A stretch of 61,571 bases of DNA from Comamonadaceae bacterium CD01 (GTDB taxonomy: Bacteria > Pseudomonadota > Gammaproteobacteria > Burkholderiales > Burkholderiaceae_C). The stretch is taken from assembly GCA_002894305.1 (NCBI GenBank), contig PGEI01000007.1, positions 1 to 61,571 on the forward strand. The letters are read 5' to 3'. The position numbers were made by a program, and so were the translations under genes. Under the pieces are notes generated by a model. That model worked only from the letters and a program-made list of their open reading frames with translations, was not told the DNA's origin and did not search any database. Shown here piece by piece: positions 34,682 to 44,753 of the stretch. Positions within the stretch are counted from its first letter, which is position 1, and the number at the start of each line of letters is the position of its first letter.

Positions 34682-34737
34682 GGGCCGATTCTAGGGGCCG
34701 CGAGCCGCAGGGCGACGATCGCGCACAATCGGCGCCC

Positions 34738-35616
34738 ATGCCCACCTTCTCCCGCCGCCAGCTCGTCGTGCTGGTGCTGCTCACGCTGATCTGGGGCCTG
34801 AACTGGCCCATCATGAAATTCGGCGTGGCCGACCTGCCACCACTTACCTTTCGCACGATTTCGTTCTGGATCGCGCTGCCCATCCTGGTGCAGGTGCTGC
34901 GCGCACAGGGCGTGGGCTTTGCCGTGCCGCGCAGCTTCTGGCCGCGCCTGCTGGTGTTGACGCTGACCAACATGGTCGCCTGGCACGCGCTGATGATCGT
35001 CGCCATCCCGATGCTGTCGAGCGGGCGCGCGGCCATCCTGGGCTACACCATGCCGATCTTCTCGGCCGTCATCGGCAGCTTCTTCTATGGCGACCGGCTG
35101 TCCGCGCGCGCCTGGGGCGGCGTGGCGGCCGCGGCCATCGGCGTGGTGCTGCTGCTGTGGAACGAGATGCAGCTGCTGGGCGGCAGCACGCTGGGCGTGG
35201 CGCTGATGCTGGCGTCGGCCGCCGCCTGGGCGCTGGGCGTGCAGCAGTTGCGCCGCTCGCAGGTGCCGGTGGCGCTGCTGACGCTGTCGTTCTGGATGGT
35301 GGCGCTGACCTGCGTTGCGATGACGATGCTGGCCGTCGTGTTGGAGCACCGGCACTGGCACTGGCCCGGCGCCGGCACCTGGGGCGCGATTGCCTACAAC
35401 GGCGTGCTGGTGCTGGGTTTTGCGCAAGTCGCCTGGTTCTACCTGGCGCGCACGCTGCCGCCGGTGGCGTCCACGCTCAGCGTGATGATGATTCCGGTGA
35501 TCGGCGTGTTCACCGGTGCCTGGTGGCTGGGCGAGGTGCTGCGCTGGCAGGACTGGAGCGCGGTCGGCCTGATGGTGCTGGCGATCGTCTCGGTGCTGTG
35601 GCCGCCCAGGCGCTGA
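34738..35616 (+). CDS. DMT-superfamily (EamA) transporter
   Basis: A 292-residue inner-membrane protein with ten predicted helices in two EamA repeats. The first starts LVVLVLLTLIWGLNWPIMKFGV and the second ends TLSVMMIPVIGVFTGAWWLGEV. The WGLNWPIMK motif is typical of the RhaT/YdcZ-like permeases. The substrate is unknown. It is divergent from pyrF and convergent with pgk, 27 bases apart. Confidence 0.92.
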   Translation: MPTFSRRQLVVLVLLTLIWGLNWPIMKFGVADLPPLTFRTISFWIALPILVQVLRAQGVGFAVPRSFWPRLLVLTLTNMVAWHALMIVAIPMLSSGRAAILGYTMPIFSAVIGSFFYGDRLSARAWGGVAAAAIGVVLLLWNEMQLLGGSTLGVALMLASAAAWALGVQQLRRSQVPVALLTLSFWMVALTCVAMTMLAVVLEHRHWHWPGAGTWGAIAYNGVLVLGFAQVAWFYLARTLPPVASTLSVMMIPVIGVFTGAWWLGEVLRWQDWSAVGLMVLAIVSVLWPPRR

Positions 35617-35643
35617 GCGCCGCAGCGGACCGCAGCACAGCGC

Positions 35644-36849
35644 TCACCCACGGGCGCGCTTTTCCAGGATTTCGAACGCGGGCAAGGTCTTGCCTTCGAG
35701 CACCTCCAGGAAGGCGCCGCCGCCCGTGGAGATATAGCCCACGTCTTTCTCGATGCCGTACTTGGCGATCGCGGCCAGCGTGTCGCCGCCGCCGGCAATG
35801 CTGAACGCGCTGGACTCGGCAATCGCCCGGGCAATCGCCTGGGTGCCGCCGGCGAACTGGTCGAACTCGAACACGCCGACCGGGCCGTTCCAGACGATGG
35901 TGCCCGCGGCCTTGAGCTGCGCAGCCAGCCTGGCGGCGGTCTCGGGGCCGATGTCCAGGATCATGTCGTCGTCTGCCACGTCGGCGGCCTTCTTGACGGT
36001 AGCGGGCGCGTCGGCGGCAAAGGCCTTGGCGGTGACCACGTCGGTAGGAATCGGCACCTCGGCGCCGCGCGCGGCCATCGCGGCAATCACCGCCTTGGCC
36101 TCGCCCACCAGGTCGGGCTCGGCCAGGCTCTTGCCTACGGCTAAGCCCGCGGCCAGCAAAAAGGTATTGGCGATGCCGCCGCCGACGACCAGGCCGTCGA
36201 CGTTCCTGGCCAGGCTTTGCAGAATGGTCAGCTTGGTCGATACCTTGGAGCCGGCGACGATGGCCACCAGTGGGCGCTTCGGGTTGGCCAGCGCCTTGGT
36301 GATGGCGTCGATCTCGGCCGCCAGCAGCGGGCCGGCGCTGGCAGTTTTGGCGTATTCGGCGATGCCGTAGGTCGTGCCCTCGGCGCGGTGGGCGGTGCCG
36401 AAGGCGTCGTTGACGTAGATGTCGCACAGGCTGGCCATCTTCTGCGCCAGCTCGGCATCGTTCTTCTTCTCGCCCTTGTTGACGCGGCAGTTCTCCAGCA
36501 GCACGACCTGGCCGGGCTGCACGCTCACGCCGCCGACCCAGTTGGCGACCAGCGGTACACCGTTCTCGTAGGGGTGGCCCAGCAGCTCGCCCAGGCGCTG
36601 CGCCACGGGGGCGAGCGAGTCCTCGGGCTTGAACTCGCCCTCGGTCGGACGGCCCAGGTGGCTGGTGACCATGACGGCGGCGCCCGCATCGAGCGCCATC
36701 TGGATGCAGGGCACCGAGGCGCGGATGCGCGTGTCCTCGGTGATGCGGCCGGCGTCATCCAGCGGCACGTTCAGGTCGGCACGGATGAAAACACGCTGGC
36801 CGCGGGCCTTGCCCTGGGCGCACAGGTCGGAGAAGCGAATGATTTGCAT
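35644..36849 (-). CDS. pgk: Phosphoglycerate kinase
   Basis: A 401-residue glycolytic enzyme interconverting 1,3-bisphosphoglycerate and ADP with 3-phosphoglycerate and ATP. The N-terminal substrate domain has [13 protein letters not shown] near residue 20 and [13 protein letters not shown] near 60. The C-terminal nucleotide domain has [11 protein letters not shown] near 205, GPVGVFEF near 325 and [12 protein letters not shown] near 355. Length and motifs are standard. The in-frame extension upstream overlaps the AzlD region and is rejected. Confidence 0.98.
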   Translation of the reverse strand: MQIIRFSDLCAQGKARGQRVFIRADLNVPLDDAGRITEDTRIRASVPCIQMALDAGAAVMVTSHLGRPTEGEFKPEDSLAPVAQRLGELLGHPYENGVPLVANWVGGVSVQPGQVVLLENCRVNKGEKKNDAELAQKMASLCDIYVNDAFGTAHRAEGTTYGIAEYAKTASAGPLLAAEIDAITKALANPKRPLVAIVAGSKVSTKLTILQSLARNVDGLVVGGGIANTFLLAAGLAVGKSLAEPDLVGEAKAVIAAMAARGAEVPIPTDVVTAKAFAADAPATVKKAADVADDDMILDIGPETAARLAAQLKAAGTIVWNGPVGVFEFDQFAGGTQAIARAIAESSAFSIAGGGDTLAAIAKYGIEKDVGYISTGGGAFLEVLEGKTLPAFEILEKRARG

Positions 36850-36935
36850 GGAAATAGGGGGAGAAGTCACGAAGTCGCGGCGATTGTAGGGGGTTGCTGC
36901 GCTGCACAACCCGCAGGGCGCCGGCAGCTCCTGCG

Positions 36936-37265
36936 CTACCAGCCCAGGCCGATGTGCAGCGGCAGATAGACCACCATGCCGGCGACGATGGTGCCCAGAA
37001 TGGAGCGGCGCCAGAAGTAAAAGCCCATCGCGGCCAGCAGCGCCGGCAGGCGCGCGTCGGCCAGCGTGGCCAGCAGCTCGCCCTGCTGCATGAACAGCTC
37101 GGGCGCTATGACGGCGGCCAGCGCCGCCAGCGGCGCGTACTTGAGACCGCGGCGCAGCCAGTCGGGCAGTGGCAGCTCGCGCTCGGGCAGCATGAAGAAG
37201 GCGCGCGTGATGAAGGTGATCACCGTCAGGCCTGCAATCGCCAGCAGCGTGTCGGCCAGCGTCAT
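36936..37265 (-). CDS. azlD: AzlD-family branched-chain amino acid transport protein
   Basis: A 109-residue protein with three or four hydrophobic helices ([19 protein letters not shown], then [13 protein letters not shown] and [13 protein letters not shown]). It matches the small AzlD partner of AzlC, together exporting branched-chain amino acids. Its start overlaps the azlC stop by four bases (ATGA), showing translational coupling. Confidence 0.9.
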   Translation of the reverse strand: MTLADTLLAIAGLTVITFITRAFFMLPERELPLPDWLRRGLKYAPLAALAAVIAPELFMQQGELLATLADARLPALLAAMGFYFWRRSILGTIVAGMVVYLPLHIGLGW

Positions 37266-38029
37266 GGCGTCTCCTCCGGCTGCTGGCGCAGCTGGGCGCG
37301 GCGCAGCGCGCGCTCGGCTGCCTCGGCGGCAAGGCCGGCGGTGACCGCCGCGGCAATCGCCACCAGGATGTTGAGCTTGAGCGGCAGCGCATAAGCGGCG
37401 ATCGCCGCGCTGCACGCGACCACCGTGGCCAGCCAGCTGGCGCGGTCGTTGAGCATGGACAGCAGCACGCCCAGCAACGCCAGCACGCCGGCAAAACCCA
37501 GGCCCCAGGACAGCGGTATCGCCTCGGCCAGCACGATGCCGAAGATCGACGGAATCTGCCAGGCCAGCCAGTTGAGCGACGCGGCGCCCCAGAAATAGGC
37601 CAGTTGCCCCGGCGCGGGCTGCGGCTCGGGAAAGCGCTGCATGAAGCCTACGAAGATCACGTCGCCGCTGAAATAGCCCAGCACGATGCGCTGGCGCCGC
37701 GGCAGGTGGGCAAAGTAGCTGCGCCACATGCTGCTGAAGATGACGAAGCGCAGGTTCACGCACGAGGCGGTGAGCCAGACCACCCACAGCGGCGCGCCGA
37801 CGGCCATCAGCGGCAGCACCGACAGCTGGGCGCTGCCGGCATACACCAGCAGCGACATGACGATGGCCAGCGGCGCCGACAGCCCGATCTTGACCATGGC
37901 GACGCCGGTGACCAGGCCCCAGGCGGCAATGCCCAGGCCGGTGCCCACCATGTCCTGGGCGCCCAGGCGAAAAAACGGGTCGTCCATCAGGCTGCGCAGC
38001 TGCTCGCGCTTGGCAGCCCAGCGGCTCAT
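37262..38029 (-). CDS. azlC: AzlC-family branched-chain amino acid exporter
   Basis: A 255-residue permease with about seven to eight membrane helices. The AzlC/YgaZ segments [34 protein letters not shown] and [15 protein letters not shown] are clear. With AzlD it forms a two-part exporter for valine-like amino acids. It overlaps both neighbours, fmt and azlD, by four bases each, so fmt-azlC-azlD is one coupled unit. Confidence 0.93.
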   Translation of the reverse strand: MSRWAAKREQLRSLMDDPFFRLGAQDMVGTGLGIAAWGLVTGVAMVKIGLSAPLAIVMSLLVYAGSAQLSVLPLMAVGAPLWVVWLTASCVNLRFVIFSSMWRSYFAHLPRRQRIVLGYFSGDVIFVGFMQRFPEPQPAPGQLAYFWGAASLNWLAWQIPSIFGIVLAEAIPLSWGLGFAGVLALLGVLLSMLNDRASWLATVVACSAAIAAYALPLKLNILVAIAAAVTAGLAAEAAERALRRAQLRQQPEETP

Positions 38030-39000
38030 GGCGTGCGCCCCTGCAGCCGCTGGCCGGGCGCCAGCGCAAAGCCGTGCAGAAAGTCGCCCGCCGCCAGGCG
38101 CTTGCCACCGGCGCGCTGCAAGCGGGTGAGCGTGAGTGCCGTGCCCTCGCCGCAGGCCACGGTGATGCCGGTGGCGCCTGCCGCCAGCACCTGGCCGGGT
38201 GCGGCGTCGGCGGGCGCCGGCGCATCGGCCACGGCGCAGCCCCAGACCTTGATGGCAGCGTCAGCCAGCGCGGTGGCAGCGCCGGGAAAGGGGTCGAAGG
38301 CGCGCACCTGGCGCGCAATCGTGGCGGCCGGCAGCGTCCAGTCGATCCTGCTCTCGGCCTTGTCGATCTTGTGCGCGTAGGTCACCCCTTGCTGCGGCTG
38401 GGGCGTGGCCGCCAGCGGCTCCTGTTGCGCTTGGCGCAGCACGTCGACGACGAGCCGCCCGCCGATGGCGGCCAGCCGGTCGTGCAGCGTGGCGGTCGTG
38501 TCGTCCTCGGTGATCGCGGTCGTCTCCACACGCAGCATCGCGCCAGTATCAAGCCCTGCGTCCATCTGCATGATGGTCACGCCGGTCTCGGCGTCGCCCG
38601 CTTGAATTGCCCGATGAATGGGCGCCGCGCCGCGCCAGCGCGGCAGCACACTGGCGTGGATGTTCAGGCAACCCAAGCGTGGAAGATCCAGCACCCATTG
38701 CGGCAGGATGAGGCCGTAGGCGGCCACCACCATCACGTCGGCCTGCGCATCCAGCAACGCCTGACGCGCGCTGGCCGCGTCCTCGGGGTATTTGCCGTCC
38801 AGGCGCAGGCTGCGCGGCTGGGCCACTGCAATGCCGCGCTCCTGCGCCAGCTGCTTGACGGGCGAGGCCTGCAGCTGCATGCCGCGCCCGGCCGGGCGGT
38901 CGGGCTGGGTGAGCACGAGCGGCACCACAAAGCCCGCCTGCAAGAGCGCGTGCAAGGCCTCGCGGGCAAATTCCGGGGTGCCGGCAAAAATGACGTTCAT
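38026..39000 (-). CDS. fmt: Methionyl-tRNA formyltransferase
   Basis: A 324-residue enzyme formylating initiator Met-tRNA from 10-formyl-tetrahydrofolate. Catalytic residues are visible as Asn113 and His115 in [16 protein letters not shown] and Asp151 in MDAGLDTG. The N-terminus [12 protein letters not shown] is typical. It overlaps azlC by four bases and follows the BamE-like lipoprotein and def genes on the same strand, the common def-fmt grouping. Confidence 0.97.
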   Translation of the reverse strand: MNVIFAGTPEFAREALHALLQAGFVVPLVLTQPDRPAGRGMQLQASPVKQLAQERGIAVAQPRSLRLDGKYPEDAASARQALLDAQADVMVVAAYGLILPQWVLDLPRLGCLNIHASVLPRWRGAAPIHRAIQAGDAETGVTIMQMDAGLDTGAMLRVETTAITEDDTTATLHDRLAAIGGRLVVDVLRQAQQEPLAATPQPQQGVTYAHKIDKAESRIDWTLPAATIARQVRAFDPFPGAATALADAAIKVWGCAVADAPAPADAAPGQVLAAGATGITVACGEGTALTLTRLQRAGGKRLAAGDFLHGFALAPGQRLQGRTP

Positions 39001-39070
39001 GGGCGCAACAGACGAAAAAAAGCAGGATAACAGCGCAGCAGCGGTGCGCGTCGGCAGGCGTCGACCAACG

Positions 39071-39553
39071 TCAGTGGGCGCGGCTGTCCGGATCGCCGCG
39101 CTGCTCGTCGGTGAACATCACCAGGCGCACCACGCCCGCCGGGTCAATGTGCACATGCGCCTGACGCGGCTCGCCCATGTCCTCGATGCGGTAGGTCCAG
39201 ATGTCGCCGTCAAAGCGCGCCACATGCTCGACCAACGCCGGCGGGCCGAACTGCGCGCGCACGCTCTCACGCGTATCGACGCCGGGCACCAGTGCCTGAA
39301 AGTGCGCCAGCGTCAGCACCTGCTCGACACGCGTCAGGCGCGCATGGGCGTCAAAGTCGATCTGGTAGACCTGCTGGCCCGCGGGCTGGCGGCTGTAGAT
39401 CAGGCGCTCACCGCCGCCGGCCAACGGCACCGCGAGCGTGGGCGCGCCCAATGCTTCGACGACCTGCGCGCGCGGCGTGCCCGGCGTCTGGTGCTCGGGC
39501 ACTGCGCAGGCGGTCAGCAGCAGCGCAAGCGCAAGCGCGGCCGCAAGCCTCAT
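39071..39553 (-). CDS. BamE/SmpA-like lipoprotein
   Basis: A 160-residue probable lipoprotein with a short hydrophobic leader and lipobox ([11 protein letters not shown], Cys near residue 17). It has two weak SmpA/BamE-like repeats ([19 protein letters not shown], then [19 protein letters not shown]). It is thus likely outer-membrane-anchored and periplasmic. It starts within the last codons of def (ATGA-type overlap), so the two are coupled. An unlikely longer frame begins inside def. Function is unknown; it is too diverged to call BamE itself. Confidence 0.8.
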   Translation of the reverse strand: MRLAAALALALLLTACAVPEHQTPGTPRAQVVEALGAPTLAVPLAGGGERLIYSRQPAGQQVYQIDFDAHARLTRVEQVLTLAHFQALVPGVDTRESVRAQFGPPALVEHVARFDGDIWTYRIEDMGEPRQAHVHIDPAGVVRLVMFTDEQRGDPDSRAH

Positions 39554-40074
39554 GCGCGCTCGGCCTGCTTCTCGGCCTGTTTTTGCTGCTTCAGCAGCTT
39601 GTTCTTGATGCGGCCACGCTTGAGCGGCGACAGGTATTCGACGAACACCTTGCCCATCAGGTGATCCATCTCGTGCTGGATGCACACGGCCAGCAACCCC
39701 TCGGCCTCGATCTCGCGCGGCTGGCCGTCGCGGTCGAGCGCGCGCACGCGCACCGCCAGCGAGCGCTCGACGCCGTCATAGATGCCGGGCACCGACAGGC
39801 AGCCCTCGTCGCCCACGCGCGTCTCCTCGCTGGCCCACAGGATCTCGGGGTTGATCAGCACCTGCGGCTGGTCGCGCTCCTCGGACACGTCGATGACGAC
39901 GACGCGCTCGTGCACGTCGACCTGCGTGGCCGCCAGGCCAATGCCGTTGGCGTCATACATGGTCGCCAGCATGTCGTCGAGCAGTTGGCGAATGCGCGCG
40001 TCGACCGCCTGCACGGGCTGGGCCACCTTGTGCAGGCGCGGATCGGGATAGCAGAGAATGGGAAGGACAGACAT
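39550..40074 (-). CDS. def: Peptide deformylase
   Basis: A 174-residue metalloenzyme removing the N-formyl group from nascent proteins. All three motifs are intact: GIGLAATQ (44-51), EGCLS (90-94) with the metal Cys, and HEMDH (134-138). A lysine-rich tail ([15 protein letters not shown]) extends beyond the core. The start [14 protein letters not shown] fits the family. It heads a def-lipoprotein-fmt-azlCD run. It is divergent from the LysM gene, with 188 bases between. Confidence 0.97.
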   Translation of the reverse strand: MSVLPILCYPDPRLHKVAQPVQAVDARIRQLLDDMLATMYDANGIGLAATQVDVHERVVVIDVSEERDQPQVLINPEILWASEETRVGDEGCLSVPGIYDGVERSLAVRVRALDRDGQPREIEAEGLLAVCIQHEMDHLMGKVFVEYLSPLKRGRIKNKLLKQQKQAEKQAERA

Positions 40075-40262
40075 GCCGAACGTAGGAAATTTGTCACTAT
40101 TTTGGCCGCTTTTACCGGGGTCTGCCGCTGCAGCACTCAATAATCGTTGCCCAATCAAGGGCTTGGGCACAAAATCTGAAGCACTTGTTACGTTTTTTAT
40201 CTCCTGCCTGCCGCCCTCCATGGGCCAGCGCAGAGAGGGTCAGCGGGAGGAAGGTTCGATTC

Positions 40263-41498
40263 ATGCACCACACACACCACAATGCCTCGCTCCAGCCGGC
40301 CGCGCCGCGCCGCGTCGGCGCCCGCCTGGCGGCAGTGCTTGCGGCCGGCCTGCTGGCCGGCACCGCCCTGGCGCAGGCCCAGGCGCCGAACTACCCCATC
40401 ACGGCCGCGCAGCGCGCCACGGCGCAGCAGGTGGCGCAGGACGGCGTGCCGCTCGACGAGCTGGCGCCGGGCGCGCCCGACGTCTACGTGGTCAAGCGCG
40501 GCGACACGCTGTGGGGCATTTCGGGCATGTATCTGCGCCAGCCCTGGCGCTGGCCCGCGCTGTGGGGCATGAACCTGGACACCATTGCCAACCCCCACCT
40601 GATCTACCCGGGCCAGACGCTGTACCTGGAAAAAGCGGGCGGCCGCGCGCGCCTGCGCACCAGCCGCGGCAGCGACGAGACCATCCGCGTGTCGCCGCGC
40701 ACGCGCTATGACAGCCTGTCGGCCTCGGCCCTGCCGACACTGCAGCAGCACCTGGTCGAGCCCTTTCTGGTGCACGCGCAAATCGTCGACGAGCTGGCGA
40801 TGGAGCAGGCGCCGCGCATCGTCGCCACGCGAGACCAGCGCGTGCTGATGTCCAGCGGCGACCGCGCCTATGCCCGCGGCCCCGAAGGCAGCCCACTGCA
40901 ACTGGCACCGGGCGTGCCGCGCCAATATCAGATCTTCCGCAACCCCAAGGCGCTCAAGGATCCGCAGACCGGCGAAGTGCTGGGCTGGGAGGCGCAGTAC
41001 GTCGGCCGCGCCGAGCTGGTGCGCAGCGAAGGCGTACAGGAAACCACCGACGCCAAAGGCCGCATCGACACCGACATCGTGCCGGCCACGGTCGACCTGA
41101 TCTCCGCGACCGAGGAAGTGCGCGCCGGCGACCGCCTGCTGCCCGCGCCCGAGCGCAGCTTTGCCAACTACACGCCACACGCGCCAACGCAGGCGGTGGA
41201 CGCGCGCGTGGTGTCGATCTACGGTGACGTGGCCGTCTACAACGCCGGCAACAACCAGGTGGTGACGATCAACCGCGGCAGCGCCGACGGCATGCAGCCG
41301 GGCACGGTGCTGACGCTGCTGACCGAAGGCAGGCGCCTGGTGGACAAGACCGACGACGCCAAGGCCATGCTGCGCCTGCCCAGCGAGGCCAACGGCCAGG
41401 CCATGGTGTTTCGCAGCTTTGACCGCGTCTCCTACGCGCTCATTCTGCAGTCGCAGCAAAGCGTGCGCGTGGGCGACCGGCTGGTCAATCCCGAGTGA
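40263..41498 (+). CDS. LysM-domain exported protein
   Basis: A 411-residue protein with a signal peptide (RLAAVLAAGLLAGTALAQAQ, ending near residue 42). A LysM peptidoglycan-binding domain follows near residues 75-125 (VVKRGDTLWGISGMYLRQPWRWPALW, then NPHLIYPGQTLYL). The region of about 280 residues after it has no motif I recognise. The ATG follows AGGAAGG; an upstream extension would precede it. Such proteins regularly lie beside def, fmt and dprA in Comamonadaceae. A role at the cell wall is inferred. Confidence 0.88.
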   Translation: MHHTHHNASLQPAAPRRVGARLAAVLAAGLLAGTALAQAQAPNYPITAAQRATAQQVAQDGVPLDELAPGAPDVYVVKRGDTLWGISGMYLRQPWRWPALWGMNLDTIANPHLIYPGQTLYLEKAGGRARLRTSRGSDETIRVSPRTRYDSLSASALPTLQQHLVEPFLVHAQIVDELAMEQAPRIVATRDQRVLMSSGDRAYARGPEGSPLQLAPGVPRQYQIFRNPKALKDPQTGEVLGWEAQYVGRAELVRSEGVQETTDAKGRIDTDIVPATVDLISATEEVRAGDRLLPAPERSFANYTPHAPTQAVDARVVSIYGDVAVYNAGNNQVVTINRGSADGMQPGTVLTLLTEGRRLVDKTDDAKAMLRLPSEANGQAMVFRSFDRVSYALILQSQQSVRVGDRLVNPE

Positions 41499-41529
41499 TC
41501 TGATCTGATCTGAACCGCACCATCCAGCC

Positions 41530-42687
41530 ATGCAATACGACGAACTGCACGCATGGCTGAGACTGGTGCACAGCGTGGGCGCCAGCGCCGCGCGGCGCCT
41601 GCTGGCGCAGTTCGGCGCGCCCGAGGCCATCTGGCAGGCCAGCGCAGCGCAGTGGCGCAGTTGCGCGAGCGCCGCCCAGGCCCAGGCGCTGGCCCAGCCG
41701 CCCGAAGGCTTCGACGCGCTGCTGGCGCGCACCTGGCAATGGCTCACGCAGGATGACGGCGCCGGCGCGCGCGCCATCGTCACGCTGGGCGCCAGCGCCT
41801 ACCCGCCGGCCCTGCTGGCCACGGCCGACCCGCCGCTGCTGCTGTACCTGCAGGGCGCGCCCGCCTTCGTGCGTCCCGCGCACGGCGGCTTTGCGCCGGC
41901 GGCAAGCCTTGCGATCGTCGGCAGCCGCAACCCCACGGCGCAGGGCGCCGAGAACGCCCGCCGCTTTGCCCGCGCGCTGCACGAGGCGGGCCTGACCATC
42001 GTCTCGGGCCTGGCGCTGGGCATAGACGCCTGCGCCCACGAGGGCGCACTCGACGCGCTGCCCGACCCGCAGCGCCCGGCGACGATTGCCGTCGTCGGCA
42101 CCGGGCTGGACCGCGTCTACCCGCGCGCCCACCAGCAGCTTGCGCGGCGCATTGCGCAAAACGGCCTGCTGGTCAGCGAATACCCGCTGGGCACGCCGCC
42201 GCTGCCGGCCAATTTCCCCAAGCGCAACCGCATCATCTCGGGCCTTAGCCTGGGCACGCTGGTCGTCGAGGCGGCGCTGCAGTCGGGCTCGCTGATCACC
42301 GCCCGCCTGGCCAATGAGCAGGGGCGCGAGGTGTTCGCCATCCCCGGCTCGATCCACGCGCCGCAGTCGCGCGGCTGCCACGCGCTGATCCGCGACGGCG
42401 CCAAGCTGGCCGAGACCGCGCAGGACGTGCTCGAAGAGCTGCAACTGCCCACGCCCACGCAGTTGCCGGACACCGGCGCGACCGCGCAAGCAACACCCCC
42501 GGCCGATGGCGGTAGCGACGACCCCATCCTGCAAGCGCTGGGCTTCGACCCGATGGGGCTCGATGCACTCATCGCCCGCACCGGCTACGGCGCCGCAGAG
42601 CTGCAGGTCAGGCTGCTGGAGCTGGAGCTTGCCGGCCAGGTCGAGCGCCTTCCCGGTGGGCTGTTCCAGCGCGTCATGCGCGCCTGA
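41530..42687 (+). CDS. dprA: DNA-protecting protein DprA
   Basis: A 385-residue protein that binds incoming single-stranded DNA and loads RecA during natural transformation. A helix-hairpin N-terminal region is followed by the Rossmann DprA core with LAIVGSRNPTAQGAENARRFA, GLTIVSGLALGIDACAHEGAL and FPKRNRIISGLSLGTLVVEAAL. A C-terminal DML1-like winged helix follows near 345-385 (LDALIARTGYGAAELQVRLLELELAG). It follows the LysM gene by 31 bases and precedes the NYN gene by 23. Confidence 0.96.
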   Translation: MQYDELHAWLRLVHSVGASAARRLLAQFGAPEAIWQASAAQWRSCASAAQAQALAQPPEGFDALLARTWQWLTQDDGAGARAIVTLGASAYPPALLATADPPLLLYLQGAPAFVRPAHGGFAPAASLAIVGSRNPTAQGAENARRFARALHEAGLTIVSGLALGIDACAHEGALDALPDPQRPATIAVVGTGLDRVYPRAHQQLARRIAQNGLLVSEYPLGTPPLPANFPKRNRIISGLSLGTLVVEAALQSGSLITARLANEQGREVFAIPGSIHAPQSRGCHALIRDGAKLAETAQDVLEELQLPTPTQLPDTGATAQATPPADGGSDDPILQALGFDPMGLDALIARTGYGAAELQVRLLELELAGQVERLPGGLFQRVMRA

Positions 42688-42710
42688 ATTCCCGTTCCCG
42701 CCGACCTCCC

Positions 42711-43493
42711 ATGCACAACCCGCCCACCGAAACCGAAGCCCATGTCGCCGTGCTGGTCGACTGCGACAACACCAGCCCCGACATCCTGGAATACACGCTG
42801 CGCGTGGCCACGCAGTTTGGCCGCGTCGTGCTGCGCCGCGGCTACGGCAACCACGCCACGCTGGCCAACAAATGGCAGGAGGCGCTGGTGCGGCTGGTAT
42901 TCACGCCCTGCCTGCAATACCAGTACGCCGCGGGCAAGAACACCTCGGACATCGCGCTGGCGCTGGACGCGATCGAGGCGCTGTTCGACGCCCGCGCCAA
43001 CACCTTTTGCATCGTCACCAGCGACTCGGACTTTGCCTACCTGTGCCGCAAGCTGCGCGAGCGCGGCGCGCTGGTGCACATCGTCGGCGAGGCCAAGTCG
43101 CCCGACGCGCTGCGCAACGCCAGCGACCAGTTCTTCGAGTGGGCCCGCCCCGCTGCCGAACCGCCCCCAGAAGAGCCCGCCAGCGCCGGCCCCATCAAGG
43201 GAGACCCGGCCAGGCCCGTTGCCGTCGCCAAGCCCGCGCCCAAGCTGCGCCCGCGCCTCGTCGTCGACGCGGTCGCGCTGCTGGCGGCCGACACGCCCGA
43301 AGGCAAGGTCAGCGTGAGCGGCCTGGGCAACTACCTCAAGCGCAGCGACCCATCGTTTTCACCAAAAAACTACGGCCATTCCGGGTTGCTGGACATGCTC
43401 AAGACCTACGACCTGCTGCGCGTGCAGCAAGAGCCCGGAGGGCACTGGACGACGCAGCTGGCCGAGCCGGCGCGCGCTGAAGGCGGCAAATAA
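42711..43493 (+). CDS. NYN-domain protein with C-terminal OST-HTH/LOTUS domain
   Basis: A 260-residue protein. Residues about 8-150 form a NYN (PIN-like) nuclease domain with the acidic residues expected at the active site (VLVDCDNTSPDIL and VTSDSDFAYL). A Pro/Ala-rich linker leads to an OST-HTH-like domain near 185-250 (VALLAADTPEGKVSVSGLGNYLKRSDPSFSPKNYG). This pair of domains suggests RNA binding and cleavage in the cytoplasm. It probably shares a transcript with dprA. Its targets are unknown. Confidence 0.88.
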   Translation: MHNPPTETEAHVAVLVDCDNTSPDILEYTLRVATQFGRVVLRRGYGNHATLANKWQEALVRLVFTPCLQYQYAAGKNTSDIALALDAIEALFDARANTFCIVTSDSDFAYLCRKLRERGALVHIVGEAKSPDALRNASDQFFEWARPAAEPPPEEPASAGPIKGDPARPVAVAKPAPKLRPRLVVDAVALLAADTPEGKVSVSGLGNYLKRSDPSFSPKNYGHSGLLDMLKTYDLLRVQQEPGGHWTTQLAEPARAEGGK

Positions 43494-43511
43494 CGCGCAG
43501 CGGCGGCGCGC

Positions 43512-43907
43512 TCAATCGTCCAACTGCTCGCGCTCGATCGCGCCGGTGTCGCCATTCACCCGCAGCTCGACCGCCCGGCCCTGGGCGTCGCGGGCCTCGA
43601 CCTCGTAGCAGCCGTCGTCCCACTCGATCTCGCTGATCTCGCGGTAGCCGGCGGCGGCCATGCGGTCGTAAATCTCACGCACCGTCAGGCGGGCGCCGGC
43701 CGGCGCCATCGGCGTGGCGGCAGATGCAGCGCCCAGCGCGGCCTGCTGCGCCCGCAGCAGCTCCAGCGTCAGCGCAGTCATGCCTGTGCCAAGCGCCAGC
43801 GCCCAGCGGTAGCCCGCCAATGCCGGTGCCAGCATGGGCATGGCGAGCGGCGTGTGCGCCGCAACCGGCTCGGCGGCGGCGGCGGGATGGGTGGCGGTCT
43901 TTTTCAT
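43512..43907 (-). CDS. Small PepSY-like protein
   Basis: A 131-residue protein with an Ala/Pro-rich N-terminus and a weakly hydrophobic middle (YRWALALGTGMTALTLELL). A C-terminal PepSY-like region follows at about 72-131 (LTVREIYDRMAAAGYREISEIEWDDGCYEVEARDAQGRAVELRVNGDTG). PepSY units bind or inhibit peptidases or sense ligands. It follows the SDR gene by 42 bases at the tail of the efflux-associated run, but it may be independent. Function unknown. Confidence 0.7.
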   Translation of the reverse strand: MKKTATHPAAAAEPVAAHTPLAMPMLAPALAGYRWALALGTGMTALTLELLRAQQAALGAASAATPMAPAGARLTVREIYDRMAAAGYREISEIEWDDGCYEVEARDAQGRAVELRVNGDTGAIEREQLDD

Positions 43908-43949
43908 GGCAGTCCTTGGCGAATATGGCAGGAAGAGGCTCTCAGCTTC

Positions 43950-44702
43950 TCAGGCGGCCGTATAGCCGCCGTCGACGACCAGCCCACTGCCGGCCATGAA
44001 GCTGGCGCCGTCGGACAGCAAGAACGCCGCGGCGTGGGCGATTTCCTCGGCGCGGCCCAGGCGGCCGATGGCGTGCTGGCCGACCAGCGCGGCGCGGCGC
44101 TGGGCATCCAGGTTGGCCAGGATGGCCGTGTCCACATAACCGGGGTGGATGGAGTTGATACGCACGCCGCGCGCGGCATAGGCCAACGCGGCCGAGCGCG
44201 TCAGGCCGGTCACGCCGTGCTTGGCCGCCACGTAGGCCGGCGCGCCGGGGTTGCCGACCAGGCCCAGGATGGACGACATGTTGACGATGGCGCCGCCGCC
44301 GGCGGCCAGCATGGCCGGGATTTGCGCGTGCATCGCGTGCATCACGCCGCCGAGGTTGATGTCGATGATGCGCTGCCACTCATCGGGCGCCATGTCGGCC
44401 AGCGGGCGCGGCGTCTCGCCGATGCCGGCGTTGTTGAACGCCAGCTGCAGGCTGCCGAAATGCTTCAGCGCGCAGTCGACGGCGGACTGCGCCGTCTCGG
44501 GCCGGGACACGTCGCCCACATGCGCGACCGAGGAGCCGCCGGCAGCGGTGATCGCGTCGACCAGCTGCTGCACCGCATCGGCGTCGATGTCGGAGGCGAC
44601 GACCTGCAGGCCGTTGGCCGCCAACAGCCTGGCCGTGGCCGCGCCAATGCCCGACGCTGCGCCGCTGACCAGAACGCTCTTGCCCTGAAAACTGTATTGC
44701 AT
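43950..44702 (-). CDS. Short-chain dehydrogenase/reductase
   Basis: A 250-residue classical SDR. Visible are the cofactor-binding GAASGIG (14-20), NNAG (90-93), the catalytic Ser144 in NMSS, and Tyr157/Lys161 in YVAAK. Asp38 after the second strand favours NAD(H) over NADP(H). It resembles 3-hydroxyacyl or secondary alcohol dehydrogenases, but the substrate is not determined. It follows the DUF3141 gene by 51 bases in the same direction. If DUF3141 works on hydroxyalkanoates, a 3-hydroxybutyrate-type role is possible; this is inference. Confidence 0.92.
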   Translation of the reverse strand: MQYSFQGKSVLVSGAASGIGAATARLLAANGLQVVASDIDADAVQQLVDAITAAGGSSVAHVGDVSRPETAQSAVDCALKHFGSLQLAFNNAGIGETPRPLADMAPDEWQRIIDINLGGVMHAMHAQIPAMLAAGGGAIVNMSSILGLVGNPGAPAYVAAKHGVTGLTRSAALAYAARGVRINSIHPGYVDTAILANLDAQRRAALVGQHAIGRLGRAEEIAHAAAFLLSDGASFMAGSGLVVDGGYTAA

Positions 44703-44753
44703 GGTTTGCTCCTTCCGAAGACGGGTTGGGTAATGGGTGAAGCGCGCGCGGCA

